Assembly: GCA_024637155.1 (NCBI GenBank)
Contig: JAGXFR010000018.1
Coordinates: 1 to 64,000 of the forward strand
Origin: Burkholderiaceae bacterium
GTDB taxonomy: Bacteria > Pseudomonadota > Gammaproteobacteria > Burkholderiales > Burkholderiaceae_E
Direction: 5' to 3'
Length of the DNA stretch: 64,000 nucleotides
Made by a program: the position numbers and the translations under genes. A model generated the notes under the pieces. It had not been told where the DNA came from. It was given only the letters and a program-made list of their open reading frames with translations, and made no database searches. Position 1 is the first letter of the stretch. Each line of letters opens with the position of its first letter. Positions 1 to 8,777 of the stretch are shown piece after piece.

Positions 1-96
1 ACTTTCAAACTTGTCCATCTGGTCTCTTCCTCTCGTGTGCTTGGCGGCTCACGTTTGGAAGTTTCCACGATGGACACTCCAGAAAACGTCAAACTT

Positions 97-519
97 CTAC
101 TGCCTCCCCGGCAGAGCCGGGGGGCCTCCCTTGGTAGCTAGGCGCGGCAATCCGGCCAGAACACCGAGCGCGGCGACGAACAGGTTCAGCTTGACATGCT
201 CGGGCGTGCGCACAGCAGAGCAGCAGCGCTTATGGACTTCGACGAATTTCTCCAAAGGCCAGCTTCTCGCGGATTTGCATTCTTGGCGCCACGCTCCTCG
301 TCCGATCGACACAGATGCGACGACAGTCGGAAGCGGCCAACCGTCAGCCGGGATGGCGATCATCACCGCAAAAGTGATTCCCTTCGCCAACCAGTCCTGC
401 GCCTTCTCCTTGTGCTCGGCATCCAACTCGCCATACCAACTTTCAAGAATCCGGCTTATCGGTTCCGACGCCAGCATCACTTCCTCGGCCAGGCTGTTTT
501 GCGTTTTCGTTGCACTCAT
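97..519 (-). CDS. Hypothetical protein of the tRNA-Ser accessory element
   Basis: A 140-residue protein I do not recognise. The start at 519 is chosen because a GGAG Shine-Dalgarno sequence lies 8 bases upstream of the ATG; a longer frame extends to 774 but its extra N-terminus reads like noncoding sequence. The N-terminal half is acidic and helical (EEVMLASEPISRILESWYG), the middle is hydrophobic (around residues 45-65, one possible membrane segment) and the C-terminal half is basic. The last dozen codons run through a GC-rich inverted repeat (about 110-132), so the true C-terminus may be altered. It is the last gene of the leftward repA operon and follows a stem-loop. Function unknown. Confidence 0.5.
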   Translation of the reverse strand: MSATKTQNSLAEEVMLASEPISRILESWYGELDAEHKEKAQDWLAKGITFAVMIAIPADGWPLPTVVASVSIGRGAWRQECKSARSWPLEKFVEVHKRCCSAVRTPEHVKLNLFVAALGVLAGLPRLATKGGPPALPGRQ

Positions 520-679
520 GGGGTTGCTCCTGAAATTTCGTTTTGCCGGTAAAAGAAAATGCGGGGAGAGCGCGCCTGCCAGGTATTTGGCTTTGGAGTT
601 CTCCGGCGCCATCCCCAGGTGCGCCGGCACAAGCGGTGCCTTTGCGGTGCGGCTCGGCTCGGCGGTTGTGTGGTGCGGC

Positions 680-705
680 GCGTCCCCTACTACGTAGGGG
701 GACGC
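680..705. terminator. Perfect 8-bp stem-loop with palindromic loop
   Basis: Arms 680-687 and 698-705 pair perfectly; the 10-base loop contains the self-complementary CTACGTAG. It lies between the repA-like gene (ends 771) and the small gene starting at 519. No T-run follows on either strand, so it may be a processing, attenuation or protein-binding site rather than an intrinsic terminator. The surrounding 520-770 holds no convincing gene. Confidence 0.4.
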
Positions 706-770
706 TGCCGCCACAACCCTGACACTTTCGACAGAAGCCAAACCGCAGGTAAACCGCAGCCGAACCGCAC

Positions 771-2147
771 TCATGTCGCCACCTTTCGAGCGATCCCGAT
801 AGCCGGGTGCCTGTCAGCCTTTTTCCAGCCGAGTGGTTGTCCGACGAGAAGTTCGCCACGGTCGATTAGCCCTGCGAGCGCTCGCGCTGCGACTTCAACC
901 GTTGTGCCGTTCAACAGGTTTTCTTTGCCTGCGAGTTTGGGCAGGAACGTCGTTGCGGTCGGGGCCTGGCTGGTTGCCACCTGTCTCGCGGTGAGCGTGT
1001 CGAGCGCGGCGAGTAAGTCGATCTCGGCCTGCGCCATCACAAGCGAGTCGGTCGCGGCCGATGTGGCGTCAATCTGGACGAACGCACCATGCTGGTATTC
1101 GAGCAGCACGGAATCCCGCGCCGCATAGTTCGCCTTGGCCCGGTGTAGTTCCACCAGCCCATCTACTCGCCGTTCAAGCCACAGGCGGGTGCGCACGGCC
1201 GCTTCCCAGGCCGTAGAGCCGGAATACTCGGAGCCTTCCGCCTTCGCGACGTGGCCTAGCAGCAAGACGCAGCAGTTGAACTCGCGAGCAATGCCGGTGA
1301 GCGCGTTCGCGAACACGGTTACTTGATGGCGGTCGTTCTCCAACCCGCCGAACATCTGCGCGATGTTGTCGAGAATCACCAGCGCCGGACGCAGCCTCGC
1401 GCACTCGTCGTGGACTTGTTGCATCAGCGGCGTGTAGAGCGGCACACGATCCGCGCCAAAGGTCATCAGAACGTTCTCAAGTCCAGCCCGACCCTCGAAG
1501 TGCAAGCCCTCGGATGAGTAGGACGGCGATCGGCCCAGGTGCGCCAGAATGTCGCCCTGCCTGCGTCGAAGTTCCTCCGGGTCATCCTCGCCGAAAAGGC
1601 CGATAACCGGCCCTTGCGTGACGGGTTGACCGAAGATCGGAACACCGTTGCCGACGCACGTTCCCACCTGTTGCGCGAACAGCGTCTTGCCGATCCCGGC
1701 GCCTCCGAACCCGGCCACCAGCGTTCCGCGCGGAAACCAAGGGCGCCAAACCCATTCGCGTTCTGGTGGCGGGTTCTCGCTCAAGTCGGCCAGCGAGACA
1801 TAGGCAAACGGCTGCGCCGGTACTGGTGCATCCTCGGTCGCTTGTCTGTGCGCGTCCACGGTCGCCGTAGCGCGATCAATGCTGTGCGGCTTGCGACTGC
1901 CGAGAACGTTATCCGCGTTGTATCGCTCGACAGCGGCTTTGCGCACTTCGGCGGGCAGCTTCGCCTTGTCCTCGGGCGTCATGCTTCGCCACATATCGGC
2001 GAACTCGACGTTGGACATATCCGCGAACTCGGTGCTCGCCTCATACTTCGGATAATCAATCGAGTCGGGTTCGAACCCTGGCCCAGACGACACCCACTGA
2101 CCAACAGCTAACGCGGCGTCGATCCTTGCCCTCACGTCGGCGCTCAT
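771..2147 (-). CDS. RepA/DnaB-like AAA ATPase (replicative helicase type)
   Basis: A 458-residue P-loop ATPase of the RepA/AAA_25 group found in plasmids, phages and integrative elements, where it acts as a hexameric replicative helicase or its loader. The Walker A motif GFGGAGIGKT is at about residues 146-155 and the Walker B strand ALVILDN at about 255-261, preceded by the conserved FGEDDPEELRRR segment. The N-terminal 110 residues are unlike the core and may bind DNA or a partner. The start at 2147 gives an ATGA overlap with the upstream TOPRIM-like gene and has an AGGTG ribosome site, so it is preferred over the GTG-like codon at 2165. The gene indicates that the element replicates or once replicated autonomously. 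The family call is firm; the exact role (helicase or loader) is inferred. Confidence 0.8.
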   Translation of the reverse strand: MSADVRARIDAALAVGQWVSSGPGFEPDSIDYPKYEASTEFADMSNVEFADMWRSMTPEDKAKLPAEVRKAAVERYNADNVLGSRKPHSIDRATATVDAHRQATEDAPVPAQPFAYVSLADLSENPPPEREWVWRPWFPRGTLVAGFGGAGIGKTLFAQQVGTCVGNGVPIFGQPVTQGPVIGLFGEDDPEELRRRQGDILAHLGRSPSYSSEGLHFEGRAGLENVLMTFGADRVPLYTPLMQQVHDECARLRPALVILDNIAQMFGGLENDRHQVTVFANALTGIAREFNCCVLLLGHVAKAEGSEYSGSTAWEAAVRTRLWLERRVDGLVELHRAKANYAARDSVLLEYQHGAFVQIDATSAATDSLVMAQAEIDLLAALDTLTARQVATSQAPTATTFLPKLAGKENLLNGTTVEVAARALAGLIDRGELLVGQPLGWKKADRHPAIGIARKVAT

Positions 2148-3061
2148 GGTTGCACCTGAGAGCAATTTGCGGCTTGCCTAGAAATACTCTGCCAGGCACC
2201 GAGAACGCTCTGCATCGACTCGACCTCGGCGGCCTCGATCTTCACGGCGTGGTTCCATGCGTCCTCGTCCAGCAGCCCCAGGATCGCGTCCTCGACACGT
2301 TTGCGAAGGACTACCGGCGAGAGCGCGTCAACCTCCCAACAGCGTGTCCCGAACCGCCGGGTGAACCACTGGTAACGCGGGTCTCTGCCCTTGGTCGCGG
2401 CCTCGAAGTACGGCAGCTTGGTATCGTCGCGCACGTCGGATGCATCGAGCGCTACGCGTCTGATCGTCGCGGTTCCGCCATAGCGTTGAAGTCTGTCAGG
2501 CAGATCAACCTCGGACATATGCAGCCCGGACGGGTCCTAGTCGCCGACGTAGAGCGCGACCAGCGGCTTCTCGCTCGACGCAGACTCCGTGGCGATGTTG
2601 TGGATCGAAGTCGCGGACCCGTAGCCGTGCATCACCCGAAACGTGACGCCGTACTTCTTCAGCACGGGTGCCAGCGTGCCGCGAACGGTTCCCTTCTCCG
2701 ACCAGACCTCGACACGCCTGGGTTGCATGGCCCAGTAGTCTTTCCGATACTGATCGACGACGGCGGTGATGATCTCCTCGGGGTCGTCCCACGAAGCGAT
2801 GCGCTCGGCTGCGCGGCCTTCGTCCACGATCCAATCCCAGTTGAGAAGCCCGTTTTCGCGAACACGGACGAGCAGCTTGCTTACCTTGTCGGTGCTGGCC
2901 TTGGACATATCCGGGATCAGCTTCTGTACAAACAACCGATAGCAGACGGCTCGCACCGTCGCCGGTTGAATCTCCTCCAAGATGACAAGCGCCGCCGTGA
3001 TGATGTCGATGCTCTTCTTCGACATGCCCCGGCCGCGACGGGCTGTTTTCTGGGCGCTCAT
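2144..3061 (-). pseudogene. TOPRIM-domain protein interrupted by an in-frame amber codon
   Basis: Two consecutive open frames (2144-2518 and 2537-3061) are in the same frame and separated only by a TAG at 2537-2539. Read through, they form one protein of about 305 residues: an N-terminal winged-helix-like region (20-75), then a TOPRIM-like fold with a glutamate in VEVWSEKGT (about 117-125) and the acidic motif LYVGD-amber-DPSG (169-179). The amber falls exactly between the two aspartates, where a TGG or TAT codon is expected (GDWDPSG or GDYDPSG, as in topoisomerase VI A/DUF2399-like TOPRIM proteins). The downstream part keeps a clean reading frame to 2144, so the mutation is recent, is suppressed, or is a sequencing error. 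ATGA overlaps with both neighbours show it belongs to the repA operon. The start could also be 3025. Confidence 0.65.
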
Positions 3062-3363
3062 GGCAGCACCACCGATGCAGCGACCAGCGCAGCAGAAGCA
3101 GCCCTGCGGGCGTGGTACCAGACGCGCCACGCGGCGCACTGTTGGCACAAACTCTCAGGCGTGGGGGTGCGCAGGGTGATGCCGCACGCGTAGCACTGAG
3201 CGCGGTCCTGCGGGCCGATGGGGATGACGTTACTCCCCCTATAACCCCCTGCGCATTGGCGCGCTATGGCGCGCGCTGCCAATGGCGCACCAGCGAGAAG
3301 GTCGACAGTCTTTCCTTGGGACAACCTACAGCCTTCGCGCGCGCGCGAGACTGAGTGCGGCAC
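3058..3363 (-). CDS. Small zinc-ribbon protein
   Basis: A frame of up to 101 residues ending in an ATGA overlap with the TOPRIM-like gene. Its C-terminal half has two CxxC pairs (CYACG and CQQC, about 16 residues apart), a typical zinc-ribbon spacing, followed by a hydrophobic alanine-valine tail. The first 40 or so residues are low in protein character and overlap the repeat-rich region at 3250-3290, so the real start is uncertain; no ATG, GTG or TTG with a good ribosome site is seen closer to the cysteines. It probably binds DNA or RNA as first gene of the leftward operon, but this is inferred only from the zinc ribbon. Confidence 0.4.
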   Translation of the reverse strand: MPHSVSRAREGCRLSQGKTVDLLAGAPLAARAIARQCAGGYRGSNVIPIGPQDRAQCYACGITLRTPTPESLCQQCAAWRVWYHARRAASAALVAASVVLP

Positions 3364-3427
3364 ACCCGCCCAGACGCATCAGAACGGCTCAGGACGCGCC
3401 AATTGGTGCTACCCCGCCATTGGTGCG
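3251..3427. repeat. CCAATTGG-like inverted and direct repeats between divergent operons
   Basis: Four related sites occur: GCGCATTGGC (3251-3260), GCCAATGGCGC (3278-3288, imperfect inverted partner of the first), the near-palindrome GCGCCAATTGGTGC (3396-3409) and GCCATTGGTGCG (3416-3427), followed by a run of 8 G at 3429-3436. They lie at the 5' side of the leftward replication operon and upstream of the rightward capsid operon. Such clusters act as operators or as iterons for an initiator; which one applies here cannot be decided from sequence. No protein-coding gene is seen between 3364 and 3578. Confidence 0.4.
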
Positions 3428-3578
3428 TGGGGGGGGTGAAAAACGATCCGGAGGGCCCGGTAGGCATGACCCCGCGCCCAGGCACGCTGTACCGGTAACA
3501 CATAAGCCTGACCTGACACAGAACTAGCTATTCAACATCGTTGGCGCGCACCCGCTCGCGCGCAGGAGGAACCACCAC

Positions 3579-3794
3579 ATGACCACGGCAGGAAGACTCG
3601 CTCACCAGTTCGCGACCCGGTATGAACTCGACACGCGCCGGGCGCTCGACGCGGCAATCGAGCAGATTCACGCAGACGGCGGCGGATACGAAGCCGTCCA
3701 GACATATCTAGGTCGCTGCGCAGCTGCAGGCTGTGTTTTGACCCCCGGCAGCCAATTCCGCGACGGTGCAAAGAGACTTGAGCAGCCGGTCTAG
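3579..3794 (+). CDS. Small hypothetical protein, first gene of the rightward operon
   Basis: A 71-residue protein with a strong AGGAGG ribosome site 9 bases before the ATG, which makes translation likely. It is mostly helical with alternating charges (ATRYELDTRRALDAAIEQIH), has two cysteines near the C-terminus, and no membrane segment. I do not recognise a family. It opens the operon leading to the capsid gene, so a role in early regulation or host takeover is possible but unproven. Confidence 0.55.
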   Translation: MTTAGRLAHQFATRYELDTRRALDAAIEQIHADGGGYEAVQTYLGRCAAAGCVLTPGSQFRDGAKRLEQPV

Positions 3795-3838
3795 GGTTGA
3801 CGCCGACCCCATCGTGCTGACGCCCCCCGCACCTGACC

Positions 3839-4285
3839 GTGACTGATCCATCCCACCGCAATGCCTTCGGCGGTCTAGTCGTCGACCCGCGCACCCTTGC
3901 GCGTGCTGACCGCGTGGACGAGTTGCGCCGCGTGGCAGGCCGCCTGCAGGCCGCTAGCGATCCCGGCTCGAAGTGGCTCGGCGCGACGCTGCTCGACTGG
4001 TTGCATCGTGGCGGTCGCTTCGATGATGCACTCGAAGTGCGACCGGAACGGGGTTCGCATCGGACAGTTGCGGGGGTACTGCGACAGGCGCGACAGGACC
4101 AAGCGCTACTGCGCCTCGCGGTTGCGGTTGGCTGCGACAGGCGAGCGCTGCGCATCCTGCGCGGTGGCGATTGTTCCGGCGAACACCGCGATCTGCGCGA
4201 CGCTGCGTTAGCACTGAAAGTGCCAACCGGACCGCACGCAATCTCGCGCGCACGCCGACGTGATCGAAGCGCGGCGATGACGTGA
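3839..4285 (+). CDS. Hypothetical protein upstream of the capsid gene
   Basis: A 148-residue frame starting with GTG. The first 65 residues look like real protein (VDELRRVAGRLQAASDPGSK, then a helical WLGATLLDWLHRGGRFDDAL stretch), followed by an arginine-rich part. No ribosome site is obvious. A frame overlapping in +1 (3897-4211) is less protein-like, but a frameshift near 4040 cannot be excluded. The position between the 71-residue gene and the capsid gene suggests a phage or satellite accessory protein. Function unknown. Confidence 0.4.
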   Translation: MTDPSHRNAFGGLVVDPRTLARADRVDELRRVAGRLQAASDPGSKWLGATLLDWLHRGGRFDDALEVRPERGSHRTVAGVLRQARQDQALLRLAVAVGCDRRALRILRGGDCSGEHRDLRDAALALKVPTGPHAISRARRRDRSAAMT

Positions 4286-4322
4286 ACATGCGGAAGATGC
4301 AATCGTCAACCACTGTTGGAGA

Positions 4323-5315
4323 ATGATGATGCACTCACATGATGGCCGGCTCGCCGGCCGATTCCTAAAGGCGCTGGCAATTGGTCGTGGCGATGGGTTG
4401 ACGGCCCAGGGATACATCGAGAAAAGCGGCTGGTCCGACAGCTTCGTTCTTAAGGCTGCGGCGCTCGCCTCGTCGACCGGCAACGCAAGCGCGCTGCTCG
4501 ATCAAGTCGGTATGGACTTCATGAGTTACGTGCGAGCGGAATCGGCGCTCTTGCGATTGGCCGGCCTGCGCCGGGTGCCGTTCCATACGCGCATCGCACG
4601 CCAGACCACCGGCCCGGCGGCCGCATGGGTTGGCGAACACGATTCCATCCCGGTGATGCGCCAAGTCTTCGCGAAGGGCGACCCGCTGCCCGCGTTGAAG
4701 GTTGCGGCAATCGCTGTTTCGACCTTGGAACTTGCTCGCGCATCCGATTCGGAAAACATACTGATTCGCGACCTGTCTAAGGCGGTCCGTGAAGCGATGT
4801 TCGCCAGTTTTATAGACCCGACAAATTCGGGTTCGGCAGTCGAGCCGCAGTCTGTGACCTATAACGCGACTGCCATCAGCGCCAGCACTAGCGCGGTGGC
4901 CGACTTGACCGATGCGGTTGAGGCAATGTCGGACGAAGGCGGTGACGTTTCGCAGGCGGTCTGGATCACGCACCCGGTTGTCTACGCGCAGTTGATACTC
5001 TCGCGCGTCGCATCTGAGAACGGGATGTTAGCTGGCTTGCCGGTGATTACTTCATCGGCAGTTCCGCGTGACACTGGCGGCAGCATCATCGCACTGGTCG
5101 ACGCGACGGGAATTGAACTGGCCGGCGGCGACGATGCGCAACTGACTGTCGGCACCGAGGGAACTCTGCTGTTTGACGATGACCCTGACGGCACCGGCGC
5201 ACCGGCGCTCGTGTCCCTTTGGTCGACCGAAAGTTATGCGGCGCGGGCAGTCGTACCGGTGAGCTGGCGTGCGCGTCCGGGTTCGGTTGTCTACGTCGAT
5301 GGAGCGAACTACTGA
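4323..5315 (+). CDS. HK97-type phage major capsid protein
   Basis: A 330-residue protein of the HK97 gp5-like capsid fold. It shows the family's usual features: a helical N-terminus, a segment with RIARQTTGPAAAWVGEH (substrate of capsid assembly, N-arm to P-domain transition), the middle region with AISASTSAVADLTDAVEAMS, the typical VWITHPVVYAQLILSR and LPVITSSAVP motifs, and a C-terminal part reading RPGSVVYVDGANY. Three ATG codons lie in tandem; a GGAG at 4318-4321 best fits the third (4329). No scaffold or protease domain is fused at the N-terminus and none is encoded nearby, nor are portal or terminase genes. Fold assignment is confident; whether particles are still made is unknown. Confidence 0.75.
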   Translation: MMMHSHDGRLAGRFLKALAIGRGDGLTAQGYIEKSGWSDSFVLKAAALASSTGNASALLDQVGMDFMSYVRAESALLRLAGLRRVPFHTRIARQTTGPAAAWVGEHDSIPVMRQVFAKGDPLPALKVAAIAVSTLELARASDSENILIRDLSKAVREAMFASFIDPTNSGSAVEPQSVTYNATAISASTSAVADLTDAVEAMSDEGGDVSQAVWITHPVVYAQLILSRVASENGMLAGLPVITSSAVPRDTGGSIIALVDATGIELAGGDDAQLTVGTEGTLLFDDDPDGTGAPALVSLWSTESYAARAVVPVSWRARPGSVVYVDGANY

Positions 5316-5488
5316 TGATCACCGAAGCCGAAGTTGGCGTGCTGATGCGATCCATCGGCAAGCATTTCCGGCCATTGCTCGCCGACCTGCGCCAGCGTGC
5401 CGACACGACGGTTGACCTCGTTGCCGATCTGGACATGAGAATGATGGAAGTCGAGCGTCGGCTGGCCGCGCTGGAGTCTGCCAAATGA
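5315..5488 (+). CDS. Short coiled-coil protein following the capsid gene
   Basis: A 57-residue protein. The ATG at 5315 overlaps the capsid stop codon by one base (TGATG), showing translational coupling, so this start is preferred to an upstream in-frame GTG at 5219. The C-terminal 35 residues have heptad-like hydrophobic spacing (LVADLDMRMMEVERRLAALE), indicating a coiled coil. It may be a head accessory or assembly protein, but no family is recognised. Confidence 0.5.
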   Translation: MITEAEVGVLMRSIGKHFRPLLADLRQRADTTVDLVADLDMRMMEVERRLAALESAK

Positions 5489-5757
5489 GCGATTGGCAAC
5501 GCGTTGAACCCGGCACTCGACTGCTCACGTTCGACTTGATTGACGCTCGCATGCCGGCCGCGATTGAGTGCGAAATCAAGCCGGCGCTGAACGAGCGCAT
5601 GCGCGACTACTTTCGGCGAACCGGCAGGTATGACGACGTGGATCGCGTCACCTGGGAAGGCACCGATCCTGCCGCCTGCGTGCTGGTGTTCTTTATGGAA
5701 TCCGGCGAAGTCCACCGCATCCCGTTTAGCCTGATGCCGGAGTCTGCGCCGCACTGA
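5485..5757 (+). CDS. Hypothetical protein, last gene of the capsid operon
   Basis: A 90-residue protein whose ATG overlaps the previous stop codon (ATGA), so the three genes 4323-5757 are one translationally coupled unit. It contains WQRVEPGTRLLTFDLID and RVTWEGTDPAACVLVFFMES, a mix of strands ending in SGEVHRIPFSLMPE. The size and position would fit a head-tail connector or adaptor, but the sequence does not establish this. From 5758 to 5860 no gene is seen. Confidence 0.5.
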   Translation: MSDWQRVEPGTRLLTFDLIDARMPAAIECEIKPALNERMRDYFRRTGRYDDVDRVTWEGTDPAACVLVFFMESGEVHRIPFSLMPESAPH

Positions 5758-5860
5758 TTGCCCCACCTCGCCGTCAGGACGCAGGCGCGAGAGCCGGCGC
5801 GGGGAGCAGCCCTCGGTGGCCGGCACCTATTCATGGGCGCGTGGTCGTCTTCCAGGCCAG

Positions 5861-5888
5861 AAACAAGAAACCCCGCCGAAGCGGGGTT
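5861..5888 (-). terminator. Intrinsic terminator after the PEP-CTERM gene
   Basis: Perfect 8-bp stem (5869-5876 with 5881-5888) closed by a CGAA tetraloop, followed on the minus strand by the T-rich stretch TTTCTTGTTT at 5861-5870. It lies just after the stop of the leftward gene at 5908 and also separates it from the rightward capsid operon. Confidence 0.75.
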
Positions 5889-5907
5889 CCTGTGAAGTGC
5901 TTGCCGA

Positions 5908-6669
5908 TTACTGCTTGCGGCGACGGGCGAGGCCCAAACCGGCGAGTCCGAGGCCGAGAAGTGCGAGCGTTCCAGGAAGCGGAACTGGTTCGAAGAAGAT
6001 GCGAGCAATCGGGGTTCCATAGCTTCCACCAGGAAGTCCATAGGGACCGCGCTGCGACACGGAAGCCCACTCGCTGCACCCGACTTCCATATTTTGGCCG
6101 TTGCAGCCCCGCGTTGCCCAGTCGCCTGTGGGTAACGACTCGTTGGTGTCCCAACTTCCGAACGCGTAGTCGCCCGCGATATCTGCGTACAACCAGTAAT
6201 CACCAGCGGCAATGTCAAACTGTCCGGTCCACGCGAAGCGGTCCCCCAATGGGAGAATTACGGTTGGAAACTCCCACAATCCCATCAAGCCCCCGAACAC
6301 GCAATGGCCGCCGGGGATTAAGTCACCGGGCACTGGACTACAGAATGTTCTGCCAAAGACGGTGTCCAAGGGAGGTCTTCCGATCAAGTTTCCGGAAGCA
6401 ATGCCGACGTACAGTGGATAGTCCCCCCCCCACCATCGAATGCCGGTCTCAATGCCCGTAATCCAGCCGGCCGACGGAACATGAAAAGGGATCGCCACTG
6501 CCTGCCATTCGTGGAACGAAAAAACAGATACTGACCCTTGTTGGTCTCCCGATCGCGGAAACGTGTCGAGCAGCGTTATCGCGCTCGCGTGGCTCGCTCC
6601 AAGCAGTGCTGGGAACGCGACCAACAGCGCCGCCTTTTTCAGCAGAGTCCGTATCCGCGTGTGGCCCAT
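5908..6669 (-). CDS. PEP-CTERM exported protein
   Basis: A 253-residue exported protein. It has an N-terminal signal peptide (basic MGHTRIRTLLKK, hydrophobic core, cleavage near ASHASA, about residue 30) and a C-terminal sorting signal of the PEP-CTERM type: VPLPGTLALL, a glycine-leucine membrane helix and the basic end ARRRKQ. Such proteins are processed by exosortase and are linked to exopolysaccharide or floc formation. The middle is rich in Trp, Gly and Asp, with four cysteines, suggesting a beta-rich secreted domain; no enzyme motif is seen. A GGAGG ribosome site lies 5 bases before the ATG. A run of nine G in the coding strand falls in the WWGGDY codons. It is probably cargo of the element because it lies between the capsid block and the tRNA. 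No exosortase gene is in the window. Confidence 0.85.
   Translation of the reverse strand: MGHTRIRTLLKKAALLVAFPALLGASHASAITLLDTFPRSGDQQGSVSVFSFHEWQAVAIPFHVPSAGWITGIETGIRWWGGDYPLYVGIASGNLIGRPPLDTVFGRTFCSPVPGDLIPGGHCVFGGLMGLWEFPTVILPLGDRFAWTGQFDIAAGDYWLYADIAGDYAFGSWDTNESLPTGDWATRGCNGQNMEVGCSEWASVSQRGPYGLPGGSYGTPIARIFFEPVPLPGTLALLGLGLAGLGLARRRKQ
6423..6431 (-). repeat. G9 homopolymer inside the PEP-CTERM gene
   Basis: Nine consecutive C on the plus strand (G on the coding strand) within the WWGGDY codons. Tracts of this length are prone to slipped-strand change, which here would shift the frame of an exported protein. Confidence 0.6.
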
Positions 6670-6776
6670 GGCTGCCTCCGTCTAGGGTGTAACCCGGTAT
6701 GCAAGAATCGCGCCAAGACAGGTCGGCGCAATCAAAACAATGGGTTGTAACTTCCCCGTAGGATAAGACCACACCG

Positions 6777-7168
6777 CCATGTAAGCAATCCCGACTCACC
6801 CAAAAGTGTGGTCGCTACGCTGGAGAGATCCGGGAAAGTCGAGCCGCTTGGTTGTCGGTTACCAGCTATCTGGCCTTCTGATGTTCGGCCAAGCAGGCGG
6901 CCATGCTGGCGCGCAAGGCGTCGGCTCAGTGTCCTTCTGATCGGCCGGTGGCGTCTGAGCCGCCTGGTTGGCTCGCTCACTGTGCTGTTGCGCAATCGCC
7001 GCTTCCAGTTCGCGCGCGAGCGCTTCAGTGATCTGGTCGTGTCCCACGTTCGCCCCCTTTTGTCGTGCCGCAAGGATGCGACTGCGGTGGACGCGGGGCA
7101 ATTGGACGGAAGTGTTAGGCCGTGCGGCCGATGACACCCTGCCAGATTGACCAAAAGTGCTTACATGG
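6777..7168. repeat. Paired 11-bp inverted repeat plus direct repeat next to tRNA-Ser
   Basis: CCATGTAAGCA at 6777-6787 is repeated as its exact reverse complement at 7158-7168. Beside each copy is a direct CCAAAAGTG (6800-6808 and 7151-7159). The pair frames about 390 bp adjoining the tRNA gene. They could be integrase arm-type sites or regulator sites. Apart from the weak small frame at 6859-7047, no gene is seen from 6670 to 7190. Confidence 0.4.
6859..7047 (-). CDS. Possible small protein
   Basis: A 62-residue frame starting at GTG 7047 after a G-rich GGGGGCG stretch. The first half is a regular amphipathic helix (ITEALARELEAAIAQQHSER); the second half is rich in proline and tryptophan. 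It lies inside the repeat-framed segment next to tRNA-Ser. No family is recognised; the helical start is the only argument for coding. Confidence 0.3.
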   Translation of the reverse strand: MGHDQITEALARELEAAIAQQHSERANQAAQTPPADQKDTEPTPCAPAWPPAWPNIRRPDSW

Positions 7169-7193
7169 TGCTCACATGGCGCCGACTGGACGT

Positions 7194-7216
7194 AAAAAAG
7201 CCCGGATTTCCCGGGC
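7194..7216 (-). terminator. Intrinsic terminator of tRNA-Ser
   Basis: Stem GCCCGG/CCGGGC (7200-7205 with 7211-7216), loop ATTTC, followed on the minus strand by six T (7194-7199). It lies about 30 bases beyond the 3' end of the tRNA. Confidence 0.75.
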
Positions 7217-7246
7217 CTGTTCACATCGTCTAAGTCTTTGATTTAG

Positions 7247-7337
7247 TGGCGGAAAGGGTGGGATTCGAACCCACGTTACGGCGAAACCGTAAACCGGATT
7301 TCGAGTCCGGCGCATTCGACCACTCTGCCACCTTTCC
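7247..7337 (-). tRNA. tRNA-Ser(CGA)
   Basis: A 91-base class II tRNA with 7-bp acceptor stem GGAAAGG/CCTTTCC, discriminator G and encoded CCA (ends at 7247). The anticodon loop reads ACTCGAAAT, giving anticodon CGA for codon UCG. A long variable arm (TTTACGG...CCGTAA) and the T-loop GGTTCGAATCC are present. It lies directly downstream of serS on the same strand. The accessory DNA to its left abuts its 3' end, as expected for an element using this tRNA as attachment site, although no second copy of the 3' end is seen in the window. Confidence 0.95.
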
Positions 7338-7382
7338 GCGGTACCGCAACAGCAGTCGAAGCCGCGGATTATAGCAGCCTGA

Positions 7383-8777
<1,395 letters not shown>

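Noticed and set aside
110-132. GC-rich inverted repeat as terminator of the gene at 97-519
   Set aside because: It lies inside the reading frame and no T-run follows.
443-859. Reverse-strand 138-residue frame overlapping the small gene at 97-519
   Set aside because: Shadow of the supported frame and of noncoding GC-rich sequence; no ribosome site.
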